Assembly: GCF_018499505.1 (NCBI RefSeq)
Contig: NZ_JAHDAC010000002.1
Coordinates: forward strand, 1-64,000
DNA: 64,000 nt
Direction: 5' to 3'
Source of the DNA: Streptococcus parasanguinis
Lineage (GTDB): Bacteria; Bacillota; Bacilli; Lactobacillales; Streptococcaceae
Positions 38,846 through 48,273 of this stretch are shown here, piece by piece. A program made the translations under genes and the position numbers. A model generated the notes under the pieces. It ran no database searches. It was not told where the DNA came from and saw only the letters and a program-made list of their open reading frames with translations. How positions within the stretch are numbered: position 1 is the stretch's first letter; each line of letters starts with the position of its first letter.

Positions 38846-38871
38846 ACATTATAGCAAATTTTTTCAGAAAA
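38846..38871 (-). promoter_or_regulatory. pgm promoter -10 with CodY-like box
   Basis: On the minus strand TATAAT occupies 38851-38846. A sequence reading TTTTTTCAGAAAATT on the plus strand (38857-38871) matches the CodY consensus at 13 of 15 positions and falls in the spacer/-35 region, where bound protein would block transcription. The A/T-rich setting makes chance matches possible. Confidence 0.4.
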
Positions 38872-38922
38872 TTCTAGCGATAATTGTAAATCTTTTCAAA
38901 AAAATAGAGTTAATTCACCATC

Positions 38923-38953
38923 AAAAAAAGCCAAGATAAATTTGTCTTGGCTT
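38923..38953 (-). terminator. Terminator of the coaB-coaC-ECF operon
   Basis: On the minus strand AAGCCAAGA pairs with TCTTGGCTT and is followed by seven T residues, 7 bases beyond the stop of the ECF gene. Confidence 0.88.
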
Positions 38954-38959
38954 GAAAGG

Positions 38960-39520
38960 TTATTTTAATTTTTCAAGAGATGGAACGACTGCACTGGTAA
39001 TGAGTACTGTCGCAATGACTTCGATAAGTGAGTTAGTAGAGACAATCAAGGCTAGGAAATGTTGAACCCCCCCTCCAAAACTGTTACCAAAGAAGAAGTA
39101 AATCCCACTTAGAACGAAAACAGTATTGGTCATAGAGCCGACAATTCCAGCGATCACAAGTCCTGTACGATTGCGAATCCAGCGATAGACGAAGTAAGGG
39201 GTTACCCCGATGAGAATCCGAGGGACTATGGCAATGATAAGGGAGTAGAGATTTCCGTGAGGGACAAAGGGACTAAAGAGATAGCTGGCTGGTGTTAAAA
39301 CCAAGGTATTCATAGTGAGACTAAAGAGTCCCATGAGGAGTCCTAAGATAGCTCCAATGCGTGGACCGTATATGATAGAGGCGATCACGACAGGAATATG
39401 AACCAAGGTTGGTTGAATTCCTGATGGAACAAATTGCAGAATGAAGGATGTCACAAAGTGAATGGTGATCATCACCGCAAAAAAGATGGCAATTCGTGAA
39501 ATAGAAGATGACTTTCTCAT
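38960..39520 (-). CDS. ECF transporter substrate-binding subunit, probably pantothenate (PanT-like)
   Basis: A 186-residue protein with about six hydrophobic segments, typical of the S component of energy-coupling-factor vitamin transporters, which share an ATPase/T module encoded elsewhere. The start is the ATG at 39520, whose A-T-G-A overlaps the coaC stop; GGAG lies upstream inside coaC, and an ATG two codons earlier is less well placed. Being the third gene of a coaB-coaC operon strongly suggests pantothenate, the precursor used by CoaB and CoaC. Substrate is inferred from context. Confidence 0.82.
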   Translation of the reverse strand: MRKSSSISRIAIFFAVMITIHFVTSFILQFVPSGIQPTLVHIPVVIASIIYGPRIGAILGLLMGLFSLTMNTLVLTPASYLFSPFVPHGNLYSLIIAIVPRILIGVTPYFVYRWIRNRTGLVIAGIVGSMTNTVFVLSGIYFFFGNSFGGGVQHFLALIVSTNSLIEVIATVLITSAVVPSLEKLK

Positions 39521-40056
39521 AAACAATTCTCCTTAACAGCTTCAACAATAGTTTCTACAGTCGCTAGAGCTCCAGAACCTTTGTCCCCACAAGCAAGAAC
39601 AGCATCACGAGGTTGAATAATCTGGTAGCCATAGTCTTGTAAAAGTTTTAGATTTCGTTGGGTAGCGGGATGTTCTAGCATTTTTGTATTCATAGCAGGG
39701 GCCAGTAATTTTTTAGTCCTTTGAGGCAAGGCTAGAGCTGTGCTTGTCACCATATTATCTGCCAGTCCCATAGCCAATTTAGCAATGGTATTGGCACTGG
39801 CTGGCGCGACAAGAAAGAGGTCAGTTTCTTTCCCAATGTCGATGTGCTCGATCCGCTGTGGATCGTCTTCAATCATAACATTTAGCCCTACTTGATTTTT
39901 TGAAAGAACTTGCAAGGTTAAAGGGGTGATAAATTTTTGGGCTGAAGGAGTCATGAGGACCTTCACTTCAAAGCCCAATTTGGTTAGTTGGCCGGTAATA
40001 TCAGCAGCCTTATAGGCAGAAATACTACCGGTAACCGCTAAAGTAATGTGTGTCAT
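39517..40056 (-). CDS. coaC: Phosphopantothenoylcysteine decarboxylase
   Basis: CoaC is an FMN enzyme that decarboxylates phosphopantothenoylcysteine to phosphopantetheine in coenzyme A synthesis. The 179-residue protein has the flavoprotein N-terminus TGSISAYKA (about residues 9-17), the active-site His region (HIDIG, about 73), APASANTIAKLA and PAMNTKMLEHPA (about 118-129), the last a family signature. In most bacteria CoaB and CoaC are fused; separate genes are typical of streptococci and enterococci. It starts 10 bases after coaB. Confidence 0.95.
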   Translation of the reverse strand: MTHITLAVTGSISAYKAADITGQLTKLGFEVKVLMTPSAQKFITPLTLQVLSKNQVGLNVMIEDDPQRIEHIDIGKETDLFLVAPASANTIAKLAMGLADNMVTSTALALPQRTKKLLAPAMNTKMLEHPATQRNLKLLQDYGYQIIQPRDAVLACGDKGSGALATVETIVEAVKENCL

Positions 40057-40066
40057 ATGTTCCTTT

Positions 40067-40744
40067 TTATTTGATATAACGTAGGATAGCCGCTGCGATT
40101 TCTGTTTTCGTAGAAGCTTCTAAGACCTGATCATCTGTCACTAGATGGGCTTGATGCTGACCGTTCTGAATCTTGGTCAGATCATTGGCAACGATCATGC
40201 TTGCATGATTTTTAACGAGGCTTTCACGCGCTACTTGGATCAACTCTTCAGAAGAAACGTCGACTAATAGCTTAAAGCCGATCAGTTGAATAGCAGGGTT
40301 CCATTCTTTGACGAGCGAGATAATCTTGGGATTTTTCTTTAGAAAGAGCACCTGGTATTCTTCTTTGGAAGAAATTTTCGCTTCCTGATTTTCGCGATGG
40401 ATAAAGGTATGAAGGTCTTGAGCTTTCTCAACTTCCTCAAGGCCTGTCATGTAAACAGGTGTATAGTCTGAAACAGCCATAGCGTGAATCAAAACCTGAT
40501 GATGAGGGACTTCCGTTTTCATTTGTGTGAGAAGTTCTTCGACATTCTTGACCAATAGAAGACGAAGGTGTGGGTGAGGATCAGGTTTAAGAGCGGTAGG
40601 CGTTGTGATCAAGGTCACCTGATGTCCCTTAGCAAGAGCCATTTCTGCAAGAATTTTCCCTAGGCTCCCGGTGGAATGATTGGTGATCGAACGAACGCTA
40701 TCAATGGCTTCGCACGTCCCGCCTGATGTAATTAAAATATGCAT
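40067..40744 (-). CDS. coaB: Phosphopantothenate--cysteine ligase
   Basis: CoaB joins cysteine to 4'-phosphopantothenate using a nucleotide triphosphate. The 225-residue stand-alone form begins ILITSGGTCEAIDSVRSITNHS (the family motif, given here as ITSGGTCEAID then SVRSITN), binding the nucleotide, and has the conserved GFKLLVD (about residue 166) and MIVANDL (about 193). It is the first gene of the coaB-coaC-ECF operon, so CoA synthesis and precursor uptake are co-expressed. Confidence 0.93.
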   Translation of the reverse strand: MHILITSGGTCEAIDSVRSITNHSTGSLGKILAEMALAKGHQVTLITTPTALKPDPHPHLRLLLVKNVEELLTQMKTEVPHHQVLIHAMAVSDYTPVYMTGLEEVEKAQDLHTFIHRENQEAKISSKEEYQVLFLKKNPKIISLVKEWNPAIQLIGFKLLVDVSSEELIQVARESLVKNHASMIVANDLTKIQNGQHQAHLVTDDQVLEASTKTEIAAAILRYIK

Positions 40745-40919
40745 ATGCTTATTTTACACAAAAAAGATACGTAAGTAAAGTTCTGAAGCTATTAGGATTA
40801 GCTATGTGTAGCCATAAAATTTAGATAAAAAACGAACGTTCGATTCAAAAGGTGGAAAAACCATGTTATTTTCGCGAATTTTAGGTATAATAGATCTATC
40901 AAATATAAAGGAGTCCCTT

Positions 40920-42590
40920 ATGAAAACAGATATCGAAATTGCTCAAAGCATTGAACTCCAACCGATTGTGGACGTTGTTAAGAAGATTGGTTTGGTTGAC
41001 GATGATCTTGAATTGTATGGAAAATACAAGGCGAAATTGAGCTTTGATAAGATTCGTGAAGTTGAGAAAAATCCAGTAGGAAAACTTATCTTAGTCACTG
41101 CGATCAACCCAACTCCAGCTGGAGAAGGGAAATCAACCATTACCATTGGTCTAGCAGATGCTTTGAATAAAATCGGTAAGAAGACCATGATTGCCATTCG
41201 CGAACCTTCTTTAGGTCCGGTTATGGGGATTAAAGGTGGTGCTGCTGGTGGTGGCTATGCCCAAGTTCTACCGATGGAAGACATCAACCTTCATTTCACA
41301 GGGGATATGCATGCGATCACAACGGCTAATAATGCCCTCTCAGCATTGATTGATAATCATTTGCACCAAGGAAATGAGCTAGGTATTGACCAACGTCGGA
41401 TTATCTGGAAACGGGTAGTGGACTTGAATGACCGCGCTCTTCGTCATGTTTCTGTCGGTCTTGGTGGTCCTTTAAATGGGATTCCGCGTGAAGACGGTTT
41501 TGATATTACCGTTGCTTCTGAGATCATGGCCATCCTTTGCTTGGCGACAGATATTGAAGATTTGAAACGTCGTTTGGCCAACATTGTTATTGGTTACCGT
41601 TATGATCGTAGCCCGGTCTATGTTCGTGATTTGGAAGTGGAAGGGGCACTTGCCTTGATCCTCAAAGATGCGATTAAGCCAAACTTGGTTCAAACCATCT
41701 ATGGTACACCTGCCTTTGTTCACGGTGGTCCATTTGCCAATATCGCCCATGGATGTAACTCTGTGTTAGCAACGACGACAGCTCTTCATTTAGCTGACTA
41801 TACGATTACAGAAGCAGGTTTTGGGGCTGACCTTGGTGCTGAAAAATTCCTTGATATTAAAACTCCAAACTTGCCTACATCACCAGATGCGGTTGTGATC
41901 GTAGCGACACTCCGTGCTCTTAAGATGAACGGTGGAGTGACCAAGGATGCTTTGACTGAAGAGAATGTAGAAGCTGTTCGTGCTGGTTTTGCCAACTTGA
42001 AACGTCACGTTGAAAATATCCGTAAGTTTGGCATTCCTGCAGTGGTTGCCATCAATGAATTTATCACTGATACAGAAGCAGAAATTGCTGCTTTGAAAGA
42101 ATTGTGTGCTGAAATTGATGTGCCAGTTGAACTTGCGAGTGTATGGGCGAATGGTGCTGACGGTGGAGTTGACCTTGCTGAAACTTTGGTTAAGACCATC
42201 GAAACAAGTCCAGCTAACTACACACGCTTGTATGATAACAACCTTTCTGTTGAAGAAAAAATTGAAAAGATTGTTACAGAAATTTATCGCGGTACGAAGG
42301 TGAATTTTGAGAAGAAAGCTAAGACACAAATTGCCCAAATTGTGAAAAATGGTTGGGATAAGTTGCCAATCTGTATGGCCAAAACACAATATAGCTTCTC
42401 TGATAATCCAAATGCCTTGGGAGCTCCTGAAAACTTTGAAATCACTATCCGTGAAGTGGTTCCAAAATTGGGAGCAGGCTTTATTGTCGCTTTGACTGGG
42501 GATGTCATGACCATGCCTGGTTTACCAAAACGTCCAGCTGCTTTGAATATGGATGTGGCTGCTGATGGAACAGCCATCGGTTTGTTCTAA
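40920..42590 (+). CDS. fhs: Formate--tetrahydrofolate ligase
   Basis: Fhs makes 10-formyl-tetrahydrofolate from formate, ATP and THF for purine synthesis and initiator tRNA formylation. The 556-residue form starts [10 protein letters not shown] at the ATG preceded by AAAGGAG; the frame open from 40863 crosses the promoter -10 (TATAAT at 40886-40891). The nucleotide-binding [19 protein letters not shown] (about residues 63-81) and the folate region around the [23 protein letters not shown] segment ([10 protein letters not shown] at about 94) are intact. It stands alone, with a terminator after it. Confidence 0.96.
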   Translation: MKTDIEIAQSIELQPIVDVVKKIGLVDDDLELYGKYKAKLSFDKIREVEKNPVGKLILVTAINPTPAGEGKSTITIGLADALNKIGKKTMIAIREPSLGPVMGIKGGAAGGGYAQVLPMEDINLHFTGDMHAITTANNALSALIDNHLHQGNELGIDQRRIIWKRVVDLNDRALRHVSVGLGGPLNGIPREDGFDITVASEIMAILCLATDIEDLKRRLANIVIGYRYDRSPVYVRDLEVEGALALILKDAIKPNLVQTIYGTPAFVHGGPFANIAHGCNSVLATTTALHLADYTITEAGFGADLGAEKFLDIKTPNLPTSPDAVVIVATLRALKMNGGVTKDALTEENVEAVRAGFANLKRHVENIRKFGIPAVVAINEFITDTEAEIAALKELCAEIDVPVELASVWANGADGGVDLAETLVKTIETSPANYTRLYDNNLSVEEKIEKIVTEIYRGTKVNFEKKAKTQIAQIVKNGWDKLPICMAKTQYSFSDNPNALGAPENFEITIREVVPKLGAGFIVALTGDVMTMPGLPKRPAALNMDVAADGTAIGLF

Positions 42591-42604
42591 TAGCTAGATA
42601 TCTA

Positions 42605-42640
42605 AAAACAACTTCTGTTCAAATGAGCAGAAGTTGTTTT
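42605..42640. terminator. Terminator between fhs and the MATE gene
   Basis: AAAACAACTTCTG pairs with CAGAAGTTGTTTT; A and T runs on both sides allow it to stop transcription from either convergent gene. Confidence 0.9.
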
Positions 42641-42658
42641 GGTCTTGTTAATCAATCA

Positions 42659-44002
42659 TTATTCAGTAAGGAGTTGGTACCTGATTTTTCGATAGATTAT
42701 GATGAGCTGTAGGGTCATGGGAATCCAGATAAGGGGTTCGCAGAGAATGACCCCCATGTAGCCGGTGTGAGGAATAATCCACAGAACGAAGAAAATTTTT
42801 CCAAACAATTCAATAAAACTGGATGTGAGTGGGGTTAATTTTTTACCCATTCCCTGTAGGGCATTTCTCAGGATGATGAGACTCGCCAAAATAGGATAAA
42901 AGCAAGAGCTGATCTGGAGATAAAGACTGGCATTTGCAATGAGATCAGGATTTGTCGAGCCGGAAATAAAGCTGGTTATAGACGGACTTGTGAAGAATAG
43001 AAGAGCAGCAACCAAGACAGACCAAACCCAAGAAAGAAGGTTGGCAATGGTAACGCCTTTTTTGATCCGCTGGAATTGCTCTGCGCCAAAATTCTGCGAG
43101 ATAAAAGTTGTGATACTTGAGGCGATAGCTGTAATCGGTAAAACGGCAAAGGACATGATGCGACGGGCTGCGACCTGTGCACTGATAATGGTTGTTCCAA
43201 GCTGATTAATAGCGGATTGGAGGATAACCGTTCCGATCGAAACGATGGAAGTCATGAGGCCCATGGCAAGGCCCTGACTTAGCAGATCCTGATAAAGCTC
43301 CTTGTCCCAAACAAAATCCTTGCGATGCGGGAGCAGAAAAGGGACCTTCTTACGAATATAGAGAAGACAAAGAAGGGCCGAAATACCCTGAGCAATAATG
43401 GTTGCAATCCCAGCAGATTGAACTCCAAGATGAAGTTGGGTAATAAAATAAAGATCGAGAAGAATATTGAGAATGGCAGCGATAATCAGGAAGTAGAGTG
43501 CCGCTAGACTATCGCCAACCGCTCTAAGAAGTCCGGCACAAAGATTATAGGCAAAGGTCACAGCCACACCATTAACAATGGTAGCGATATAGAGATAAGA
43601 CTGAGACACAATTGCTGATGGGGTCCCTAAAAACTGGAGCAGTGGATAAAGTCCGACAGCGCCAATGAAGATCACGAAGAGACTGAGGATGCAACCAATA
43701 ATAGCAGTTGCGGCGACTGATTTTCGTAATTGGTCTTCGTTTTTAGCCCCATAATTTCTCGCGATAATAATCCCCATCCCATTGCCAACACCGACAGCAA
43801 ATCCAACAATCAAATCAAAAATAGCAGAGGTTGCCCCAATGGCGGCCAAAGATTTTTGACCTAAAAAACGCCCTACAATCATGACATCTGAGGTATTGTA
43901 GAGTTGTTGGAAGATATTGGATAAAAGAATAGGAAAGGCAAAACTCAAAAGAGCGGGTAAAATAGGACCATTTATGAGATCTACACGTTGAATTCTTTTC
44001 AT
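42659..44002 (-). CDS. MATE-family efflux transporter
   Basis: The 447-residue protein has about twelve hydrophobic segments arranged as two repeats, as in MATE (multidrug and toxic compound extrusion) exporters, which use Na+ or H+ gradients. N-terminal features such as ILLSNIFQQLYNTSDVMIVGRFLG (family motif, here QQLYNTSDVMIVGRF, about residues 32-46) match the DinF/NorM-like branch in Firmicutes. Substrates cannot be told from sequence. It is a single-gene unit on the minus strand, convergent with fhs. Confidence 0.88.
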   Translation of the reverse strand: MKRIQRVDLINGPILPALLSFAFPILLSNIFQQLYNTSDVMIVGRFLGQKSLAAIGATSAIFDLIVGFAVGVGNGMGIIIARNYGAKNEDQLRKSVAATAIIGCILSLFVIFIGAVGLYPLLQFLGTPSAIVSQSYLYIATIVNGVAVTFAYNLCAGLLRAVGDSLAALYFLIIAAILNILLDLYFITQLHLGVQSAGIATIIAQGISALLCLLYIRKKVPFLLPHRKDFVWDKELYQDLLSQGLAMGLMTSIVSIGTVILQSAINQLGTTIISAQVAARRIMSFAVLPITAIASSITTFISQNFGAEQFQRIKKGVTIANLLSWVWSVLVAALLFFTSPSITSFISGSTNPDLIANASLYLQISSCFYPILASLIILRNALQGMGKKLTPLTSSFIELFGKIFFVLWIIPHTGYMGVILCEPLIWIPMTLQLIIIYRKIRYQLLTE

Positions 44003-44047
44003 AGTGTCATTATACCAACTTCAGTAACCAGCGACAAGCATCGGTAG

Positions 44048-44076
44048 TTGAATCCCCTTACATTTTTTGGTATAAT
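44048..44076 (+). promoter_or_regulatory. Promoter of the GNAT gene
   Basis: TTGAAT at 44048-44053, a 17-base spacer and a perfect TATAAT at 44071-44076, 23 bases before the ATG at 44099. It also argues against starting the protein at the TTG at 44048. Confidence 0.8.
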
Positions 44077-44098
44077 CAGGGCAGAAAAGGAGGCTTTT

Positions 44099-44653
44099 AT
44101 GAGCTTAACCAGCCAATTAATCACGGAAACGTTCCCAGATCTGGACAAGGTCGAGAGGCTGAATATCGAGGCATTTCCAGAAGAAGAGCGAGTTCCTTTG
44201 TCGGAATACCTGCGTTATACGGACAATGACGATGCTAATTTTTTTGCTTTTTATAACGAAGAAGAATTTGTAGGATTTGCTTTTTCTATCTATAATCAGA
44301 AAGTTTTTTATGTTAGCTTCTTTGCCATTATGCCCCACCTACGTAGCCACGGTTATGGTCAAGAAATCATTGAAAAATTGGTAGAATTTTACCAAAGAAC
44401 CATGATTCTTGAAGTGGAACGTTTAGATGAAGAATGTGACAATCTAGAGCAACGCCAGTCTCGGATGGATTTCTATAAGCGAAATGGATTTAAAACTGCC
44501 AATGCCTTTTTAGAATACGAAGGACTGAGCTTTGAAATTCTCTATCGGGGTGATCACTTTGATGAAGAGGCTTATCGCGATATTTTCCGTAAACTGCAGG
44601 AAGAAAATTATTTCGATTTCCGAATTAAATATAGACGCTTTAGTGACCACTAG
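44099..44653 (+). CDS. GNAT-family N-acetyltransferase
   Basis: A 184-residue protein from the ATG at 44099, which has AAAGGAGG upstream and a promoter just before. The GNAT core is visible: a beta strand FVGFAFSIY, and the acetyl-CoA-binding loop LRSHGYGQEIIEKL (about residues 79-92, R/QxxGxG/A pattern). The acceptor is unknown. It stands alone between the divergent MATE gene and a divergent intergenic repeat relative. Confidence 0.83.
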   Translation: MSLTSQLITETFPDLDKVERLNIEAFPEEERVPLSEYLRYTDNDDANFFAFYNEEEFVGFAFSIYNQKVFYVSFFAIMPHLRSHGYGQEIIEKLVEFYQRTMILEVERLDEECDNLEQRQSRMDFYKRNGFKTANAFLEYEGLSFEILYRGDHFDEEAYRDIFRKLQEENYFDFRIKYRRFSDH

Positions 44654-44661
44654 ACAAGAAA

Positions 44662-44911
44662 GGGAGTGGGAAAGAATTCCTAGGAATTAAAAAAGGTTGA
44701 AAAGGTTCCCCAAACCTTTTCAATTTTCCCACCCCTGCATAGCTTCAACAGTCTGGGAGACTGTTGAAGGTTGCGGATAAAGGAAACGTTGTTTCCCTCA
44801 TTAGGTCATCTTTGTAGCTTGAAAAGCGAACAAAGATGCCAATCAACCACTGCGTCATATAGTTACTTCTATCAAGCATAGAAGGCTGGACAGTTTTTGC
44901 CCAGCCTCTTT
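44662..44911 (+). repeat. Divergent relative of the structured intergenic repeat (copy 6)
   Basis: About 250 bases, beginning GGGAGTGGGAAAG and ending with a GAAGGCTGGAC...GCCCAGCCTC terminator hairpin. It shares CAACCACTGCGTC and the GTGGG...CCCAC outer stem with the 180-base copies, but the central section is longer and different (including AACAGTCTGGGAGACTGTT). It fills the gap between the convergent GNAT and YdcF-like genes. Confidence 0.7.
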
Positions 44912-45939
44912 TAGTTTAGATATTTAATGAAGAACTCAATCAGTTTCATGATTTGTGTAAAGAACCAAGGTAGAAACAGAAGAGCTAGGAAGGCAACATG
45001 CCATTTCCAATAGAGTGAAACCAAGCCAACGGTTTCTCGAATCCAAGCGGATGGGAGATAGTAAAAGGCTGTTCTCGAACCGATACTTCGACCAGGTATT
45101 TTCAATCGTCTCATAAAGACCCCTGCACGGAGCGCGTGAAAAGAATTGGTCACCACAAGGACTCGCTTGCCAAGCCCCTCTTCTTCAAGGATACGCTTGC
45201 TAAAGGTCAGGTTTTCAAAAGTAGTACGAGAGCGATTCTCGATGAGAATGGCGTCTTCTGGAACCCCGTGTTCTATCAAGTATCCGGCCATAGCTTCCGC
45301 CTCAGCGATCAGCTCATCTGACCCTTGACCACCAGAAACAATCAGCTTTGGTCGTCTCTCAAACTGCTCATAGATGGCCTTTCCCTTCTCAAGACGCTGG
45401 GCCAAGAGTGGGGGAACCTTGTCTCCAATCAAACCTGAGCCAAGGATGATGATGGCGTCTGGCTCTTTGCGAACTGGAAAGAGATTGCAAAAAGTCCCAT
45501 AGGATACATAAGAGAGGTAGAGAAAAGTCATGTAAAACAGGGCGAAGTCAGTCAGATAAATGAGGATGTCATTCCCTGGGAAATAGGGTAGAAAATGTAG
45601 TGCCAAAGCTCCGATAATAAACAGCCCATAGAGAAGCGAGAGGAGGTTGGCCAGTCTTTTTCCTTCAAAAGCCATCATTTGACGTCCGTTAAAAAGGAGA
45701 AAGATAGATGAGAAAATAATGCTGAGAAAAACGAGGATGGAAATCACTACAAAGACAATCATTGCAATTTGTTGATTAAACCATAGCTCAGTTCGAACGA
45801 CTAGTAGAAATGCAGAAATCAGTAGAAGAAGCCCCAGGTTTATCGAAAAGAGATAAGCATTGAAAAGCCTTCTGCGATCACTCATAAAGAACAATAAAAA
45901 GATAAGAGCTGGAAATAACCAGAATAGATATAGATACAT
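44911..45939 (-). CDS. YdcF/SanA-like membrane protein (DUF218 domain)
   Basis: With the ATG at 45939, which has GAGGTG upstream, the protein is 342 residues; a longer open frame to 46029 lacks such support. The N-terminal half holds about five hydrophobic segments, followed by a DUF218 domain (about residues 160-300) with AIIILGSGLIG, VSGGQGSDE and the cluster ENRSRTTFENL. Members are associated with cell envelope and vancomycin-sensitivity phenotypes in enterics, but the reaction is unknown. A final hydrophobic segment lies near the C-terminus. Confidence 0.82.
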   Translation of the reverse strand: MYLYLFWLFPALIFLLFFMSDRRRLFNAYLFSINLGLLLLISAFLLVVRTELWFNQQIAMIVFVVISILVFLSIIFSSIFLLFNGRQMMAFEGKRLANLLSLLYGLFIIGALALHFLPYFPGNDILIYLTDFALFYMTFLYLSYVSYGTFCNLFPVRKEPDAIIILGSGLIGDKVPPLLAQRLEKGKAIYEQFERRPKLIVSGGQGSDELIAEAEAMAGYLIEHGVPEDAILIENRSRTTFENLTFSKRILEEEGLGKRVLVVTNSFHALRAGVFMRRLKIPGRSIGSRTAFYYLPSAWIRETVGLVSLYWKWHVAFLALLFLPWFFTQIMKLIEFFIKYLN

Positions 45940-46074
45940 GTTTTGCACCTCGTAAAATCTTACATCCATTGTACCATAATGACTGATAGAAATAGCGGAT
46001 TGTTCATGCAAATAAGTTGCTTTCTTCAAATGAATTTGATAAAGTTAAGATTATCGTTTTTTTAAGGAGATCGT

Positions 46075-47391
46075 ATGTTACGAAAAGGTTCCCTGACAGG
46101 TTTATTACTGTTTGGTATTTTTTTTGGTGCTGGAAACCTGATTTTCCCACCGACTCTTGGTGCTTTATCGGGTAATCAATTTTGGCCAGCTATTGCTGGG
46201 TTTGTCCTTTCAGGCGTGGGAATTGCCATTGTGACCTTGATTATCGGTACACTTAATCCCAAAGGATATATTGATGAGATTTCTCGTAAGATTTCACCTG
46301 TTTTCGCGATTGTATACTTAGTTGCGCTTTATCTTTCGATTGGTCCTTTCTTTGCCATTCCAAGAACGGCGACGGTATCTTTCGAAGTGGGGATAGCTCC
46401 CTTATTAGGTGGAATGAATGCCAGTTTAGCACTTTTCATTTTTACCCTGGTCTACTTTTTGCTAGCCTTTCTGATTGCTTTGAATCCATCTAAGATTCTA
46501 GATCGGATCGGTCGTATTTTGACCCCGATCTTTGCGATTCTCATTTTGATCTTGGTCGTTCTTGGAGCTCTGAAATACAGTGGACACGCTCCAATGGTGG
46601 CCACTAAAGCCTATCAGGCTTCTGCCTTTGGGCAAGGATTTTTAGAGGGGTACAATACCTTGGATGCCTTGGCATCTGTTGCCTTTAGTGTGATCGCAGT
46701 GACTACCTTGAATCAACTTGGATTTTCAAGTAAGAAAGAATATATCAAGACCATTTGGTTGGTTGGAATTGTTGTAGCCCTTGGTTTTAGTGTGCTGTAT
46801 ATTGGCTTAGGATATCTGGGAAATCATTTTCCAATTCCAGCTTCTGTTATGGCATCTGATACCAATAAAGGGGTGTATGTATTATCAGAAGCGACCAAAG
46901 CGATCTTTGGTCCGACTGCTCAGATTTTCCTAGCAGGAATGGTGACGGTAACTTGCTTTACCACAACAGCTGGTTTGATCGTCTCTACCAGTGAATTCTT
47001 CCATAGCACTTTCCCTAAGGTTTCTTACAAGGTCTATGCAAGTGTCTTCACTCTGATTGGTTTTGCGATTGCCAACCTTGGCTTGAATACCATTATTGCT
47101 TTCTCATTGCCAGTCTTGATGATTCTTTACCCAATCACCATTACCATTGTATTGATTGTGATAGTGAATAAATTTGTGGCTCTTTCAAAACCAGGAATGC
47201 AACTGACTATTTTCTTGGCCAGCTTGGTCTCTCTTGCAAGTGTTCTGGCAAGTACCTTTAAAATTTCACTAGTAGAAAAGGGGATTGCTTTGCTTCCATT
47301 TGCGGCTCAATCTCTTCCATGGTTAGTGCCAGTAGTCATCGGGATTCTTTTATCGCTCGTATTACCAAATAAACAAACGGCAGAAGAATAA
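46075..47391 (+). CDS. brnQ: Branched-chain amino acid transporter BrnQ (LIVCS family)
   Basis: BrnQ imports leucine, isoleucine and valine with Na+ or H+. The 438-residue protein has about twelve hydrophobic segments and the family N-terminus GIFFGAGNLIFPPTLG (about residues 13-28) plus GPFFAIPRTATVSFE (about 90-104). AAGGAG precedes the ATG. It complements the leu and ilvE genes in this window, letting the cell choose uptake over synthesis. No CodY box as good as those of leu or ilvE was seen directly upstream. Confidence 0.93.
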   Translation: MLRKGSLTGLLLFGIFFGAGNLIFPPTLGALSGNQFWPAIAGFVLSGVGIAIVTLIIGTLNPKGYIDEISRKISPVFAIVYLVALYLSIGPFFAIPRTATVSFEVGIAPLLGGMNASLALFIFTLVYFLLAFLIALNPSKILDRIGRILTPIFAILILILVVLGALKYSGHAPMVATKAYQASAFGQGFLEGYNTLDALASVAFSVIAVTTLNQLGFSSKKEYIKTIWLVGIVVALGFSVLYIGLGYLGNHFPIPASVMASDTNKGVYVLSEATKAIFGPTAQIFLAGMVTVTCFTTTAGLIVSTSEFFHSTFPKVSYKVYASVFTLIGFAIANLGLNTIIAFSLPVLMILYPITITIVLIVIVNKFVALSKPGMQLTIFLASLVSLASVLASTFKISLVEKGIALLPFAAQSLPWLVPVVIGILLSLVLPNKQTAEE

Positions 47392-47399
47392 GTTATATT

Positions 47400-47433
47400 A
47401 AAAACTCTAAAGGTTTGTGCTTTAGAGTTTTTC
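47400..47433 (+). terminator. Terminator after brnQ
   Basis: AAAACTCTAAAG pairs with CTTTAGAGTTTTT across a short loop, 9 bases after the stop. Confidence 0.88.
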
Positions 47434-47545
47434 TTTTGAAACTAGTATCTAAATCCAAACTTTAGTAAAAAAACGTAGCAGAAATTTTTATTTTTTGTCA
47501 GTCAATGTTATACTGAATGTAGCATATCAATATACGGAGTGAACT

Positions 47546-48253
47546 ATGAATCCAATCGTTTTTTCATTGACAGTTTTTCTTGCGGGTATTCTGTCTTTCT
47601 TTTCTCCCTGTGTCTTTCCTTTGCTTCCGGTTTATATTGGAATCTTACTAGGAAGTGATCAGGAAAAGGCTATCCAATTGTTCGGGAAAAAAATTCGCTG
47701 GCATGGCTTGCTGAAAACCCTTTGTTTTATTGCAGGTATTTCTGTTATTTTCCTCCTCATTGGTTTTGGAGCGGGCTTGCTTGGAAAGATCATGTACACC
47801 AATTGGTTCCGTTATCTGATGGGAGCCCTCATCATTATCCTTGGTCTTCATCAGATGGAAGTCTTTCACTTTCATTTCCTTGAGAAGCAAAAAACAATGG
47901 ATTTTGGAGCCACCAAACAGAAGAATGAATTGTTTTCAGCTTTTCTCCTTGGTCTTGGCTTTAGTTTTGGTTGGACCCCTTGTATTGGTCCGGTATTAGG
48001 ATCGGTTCTTGCTTTAGCAGCATCAGATGGGCAGGATGCTCTTATGGGAGCTATTTATCTCCTTGTTTATACCTTGGGAATGGCTCTTCCGTTTTTACTC
48101 TTGGCCTTAGCATCTAGTCTGGTCCTACCTTACTTTAATCGTCTCAAACCCCATTTGTTGTTGTTGAAGAAAATCGGCGGAGCCATCATTATTCTGATGG
48201 GAATTCTCTTACTCTTGGGACAATTGAACAGTTTGTCATCTATCTTTTCATAA
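47546..48253 (+). CDS. ccdA: CcdA-type membrane thiol-electron transporter
   Basis: CcdA passes electrons from cytoplasmic thioredoxin across the membrane to extracellular thiol proteins. The 235-residue protein has six hydrophobic segments and the paired-cysteine motifs SPCVFPLLPVY (Cys23 region) and GWTPCIGPVLGS (Cys near 148), which form the redox pair in the membrane. It is followed after 20 bases by a thioredoxin-like lipoprotein, its likely partner. In pneumococcus ccdA1-etrx1 genes reduce the surface methionine sulfoxide reductase MsrAB2; no msr gene is in this window. Confidence 0.92.
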   Translation: MNPIVFSLTVFLAGILSFFSPCVFPLLPVYIGILLGSDQEKAIQLFGKKIRWHGLLKTLCFIAGISVIFLLIGFGAGLLGKIMYTNWFRYLMGALIIILGLHQMEVFHFHFLEKQKTMDFGATKQKNELFSAFLLGLGFSFGWTPCIGPVLGSVLALAASDGQDALMGAIYLLVYTLGMALPFLLLALASSLVLPYFNRLKPHLLLLKKIGGAIIILMGILLLLGQLNSLSSIFS

Positions 48254-48273
48254 AAATATCGGAGGTTTAACGC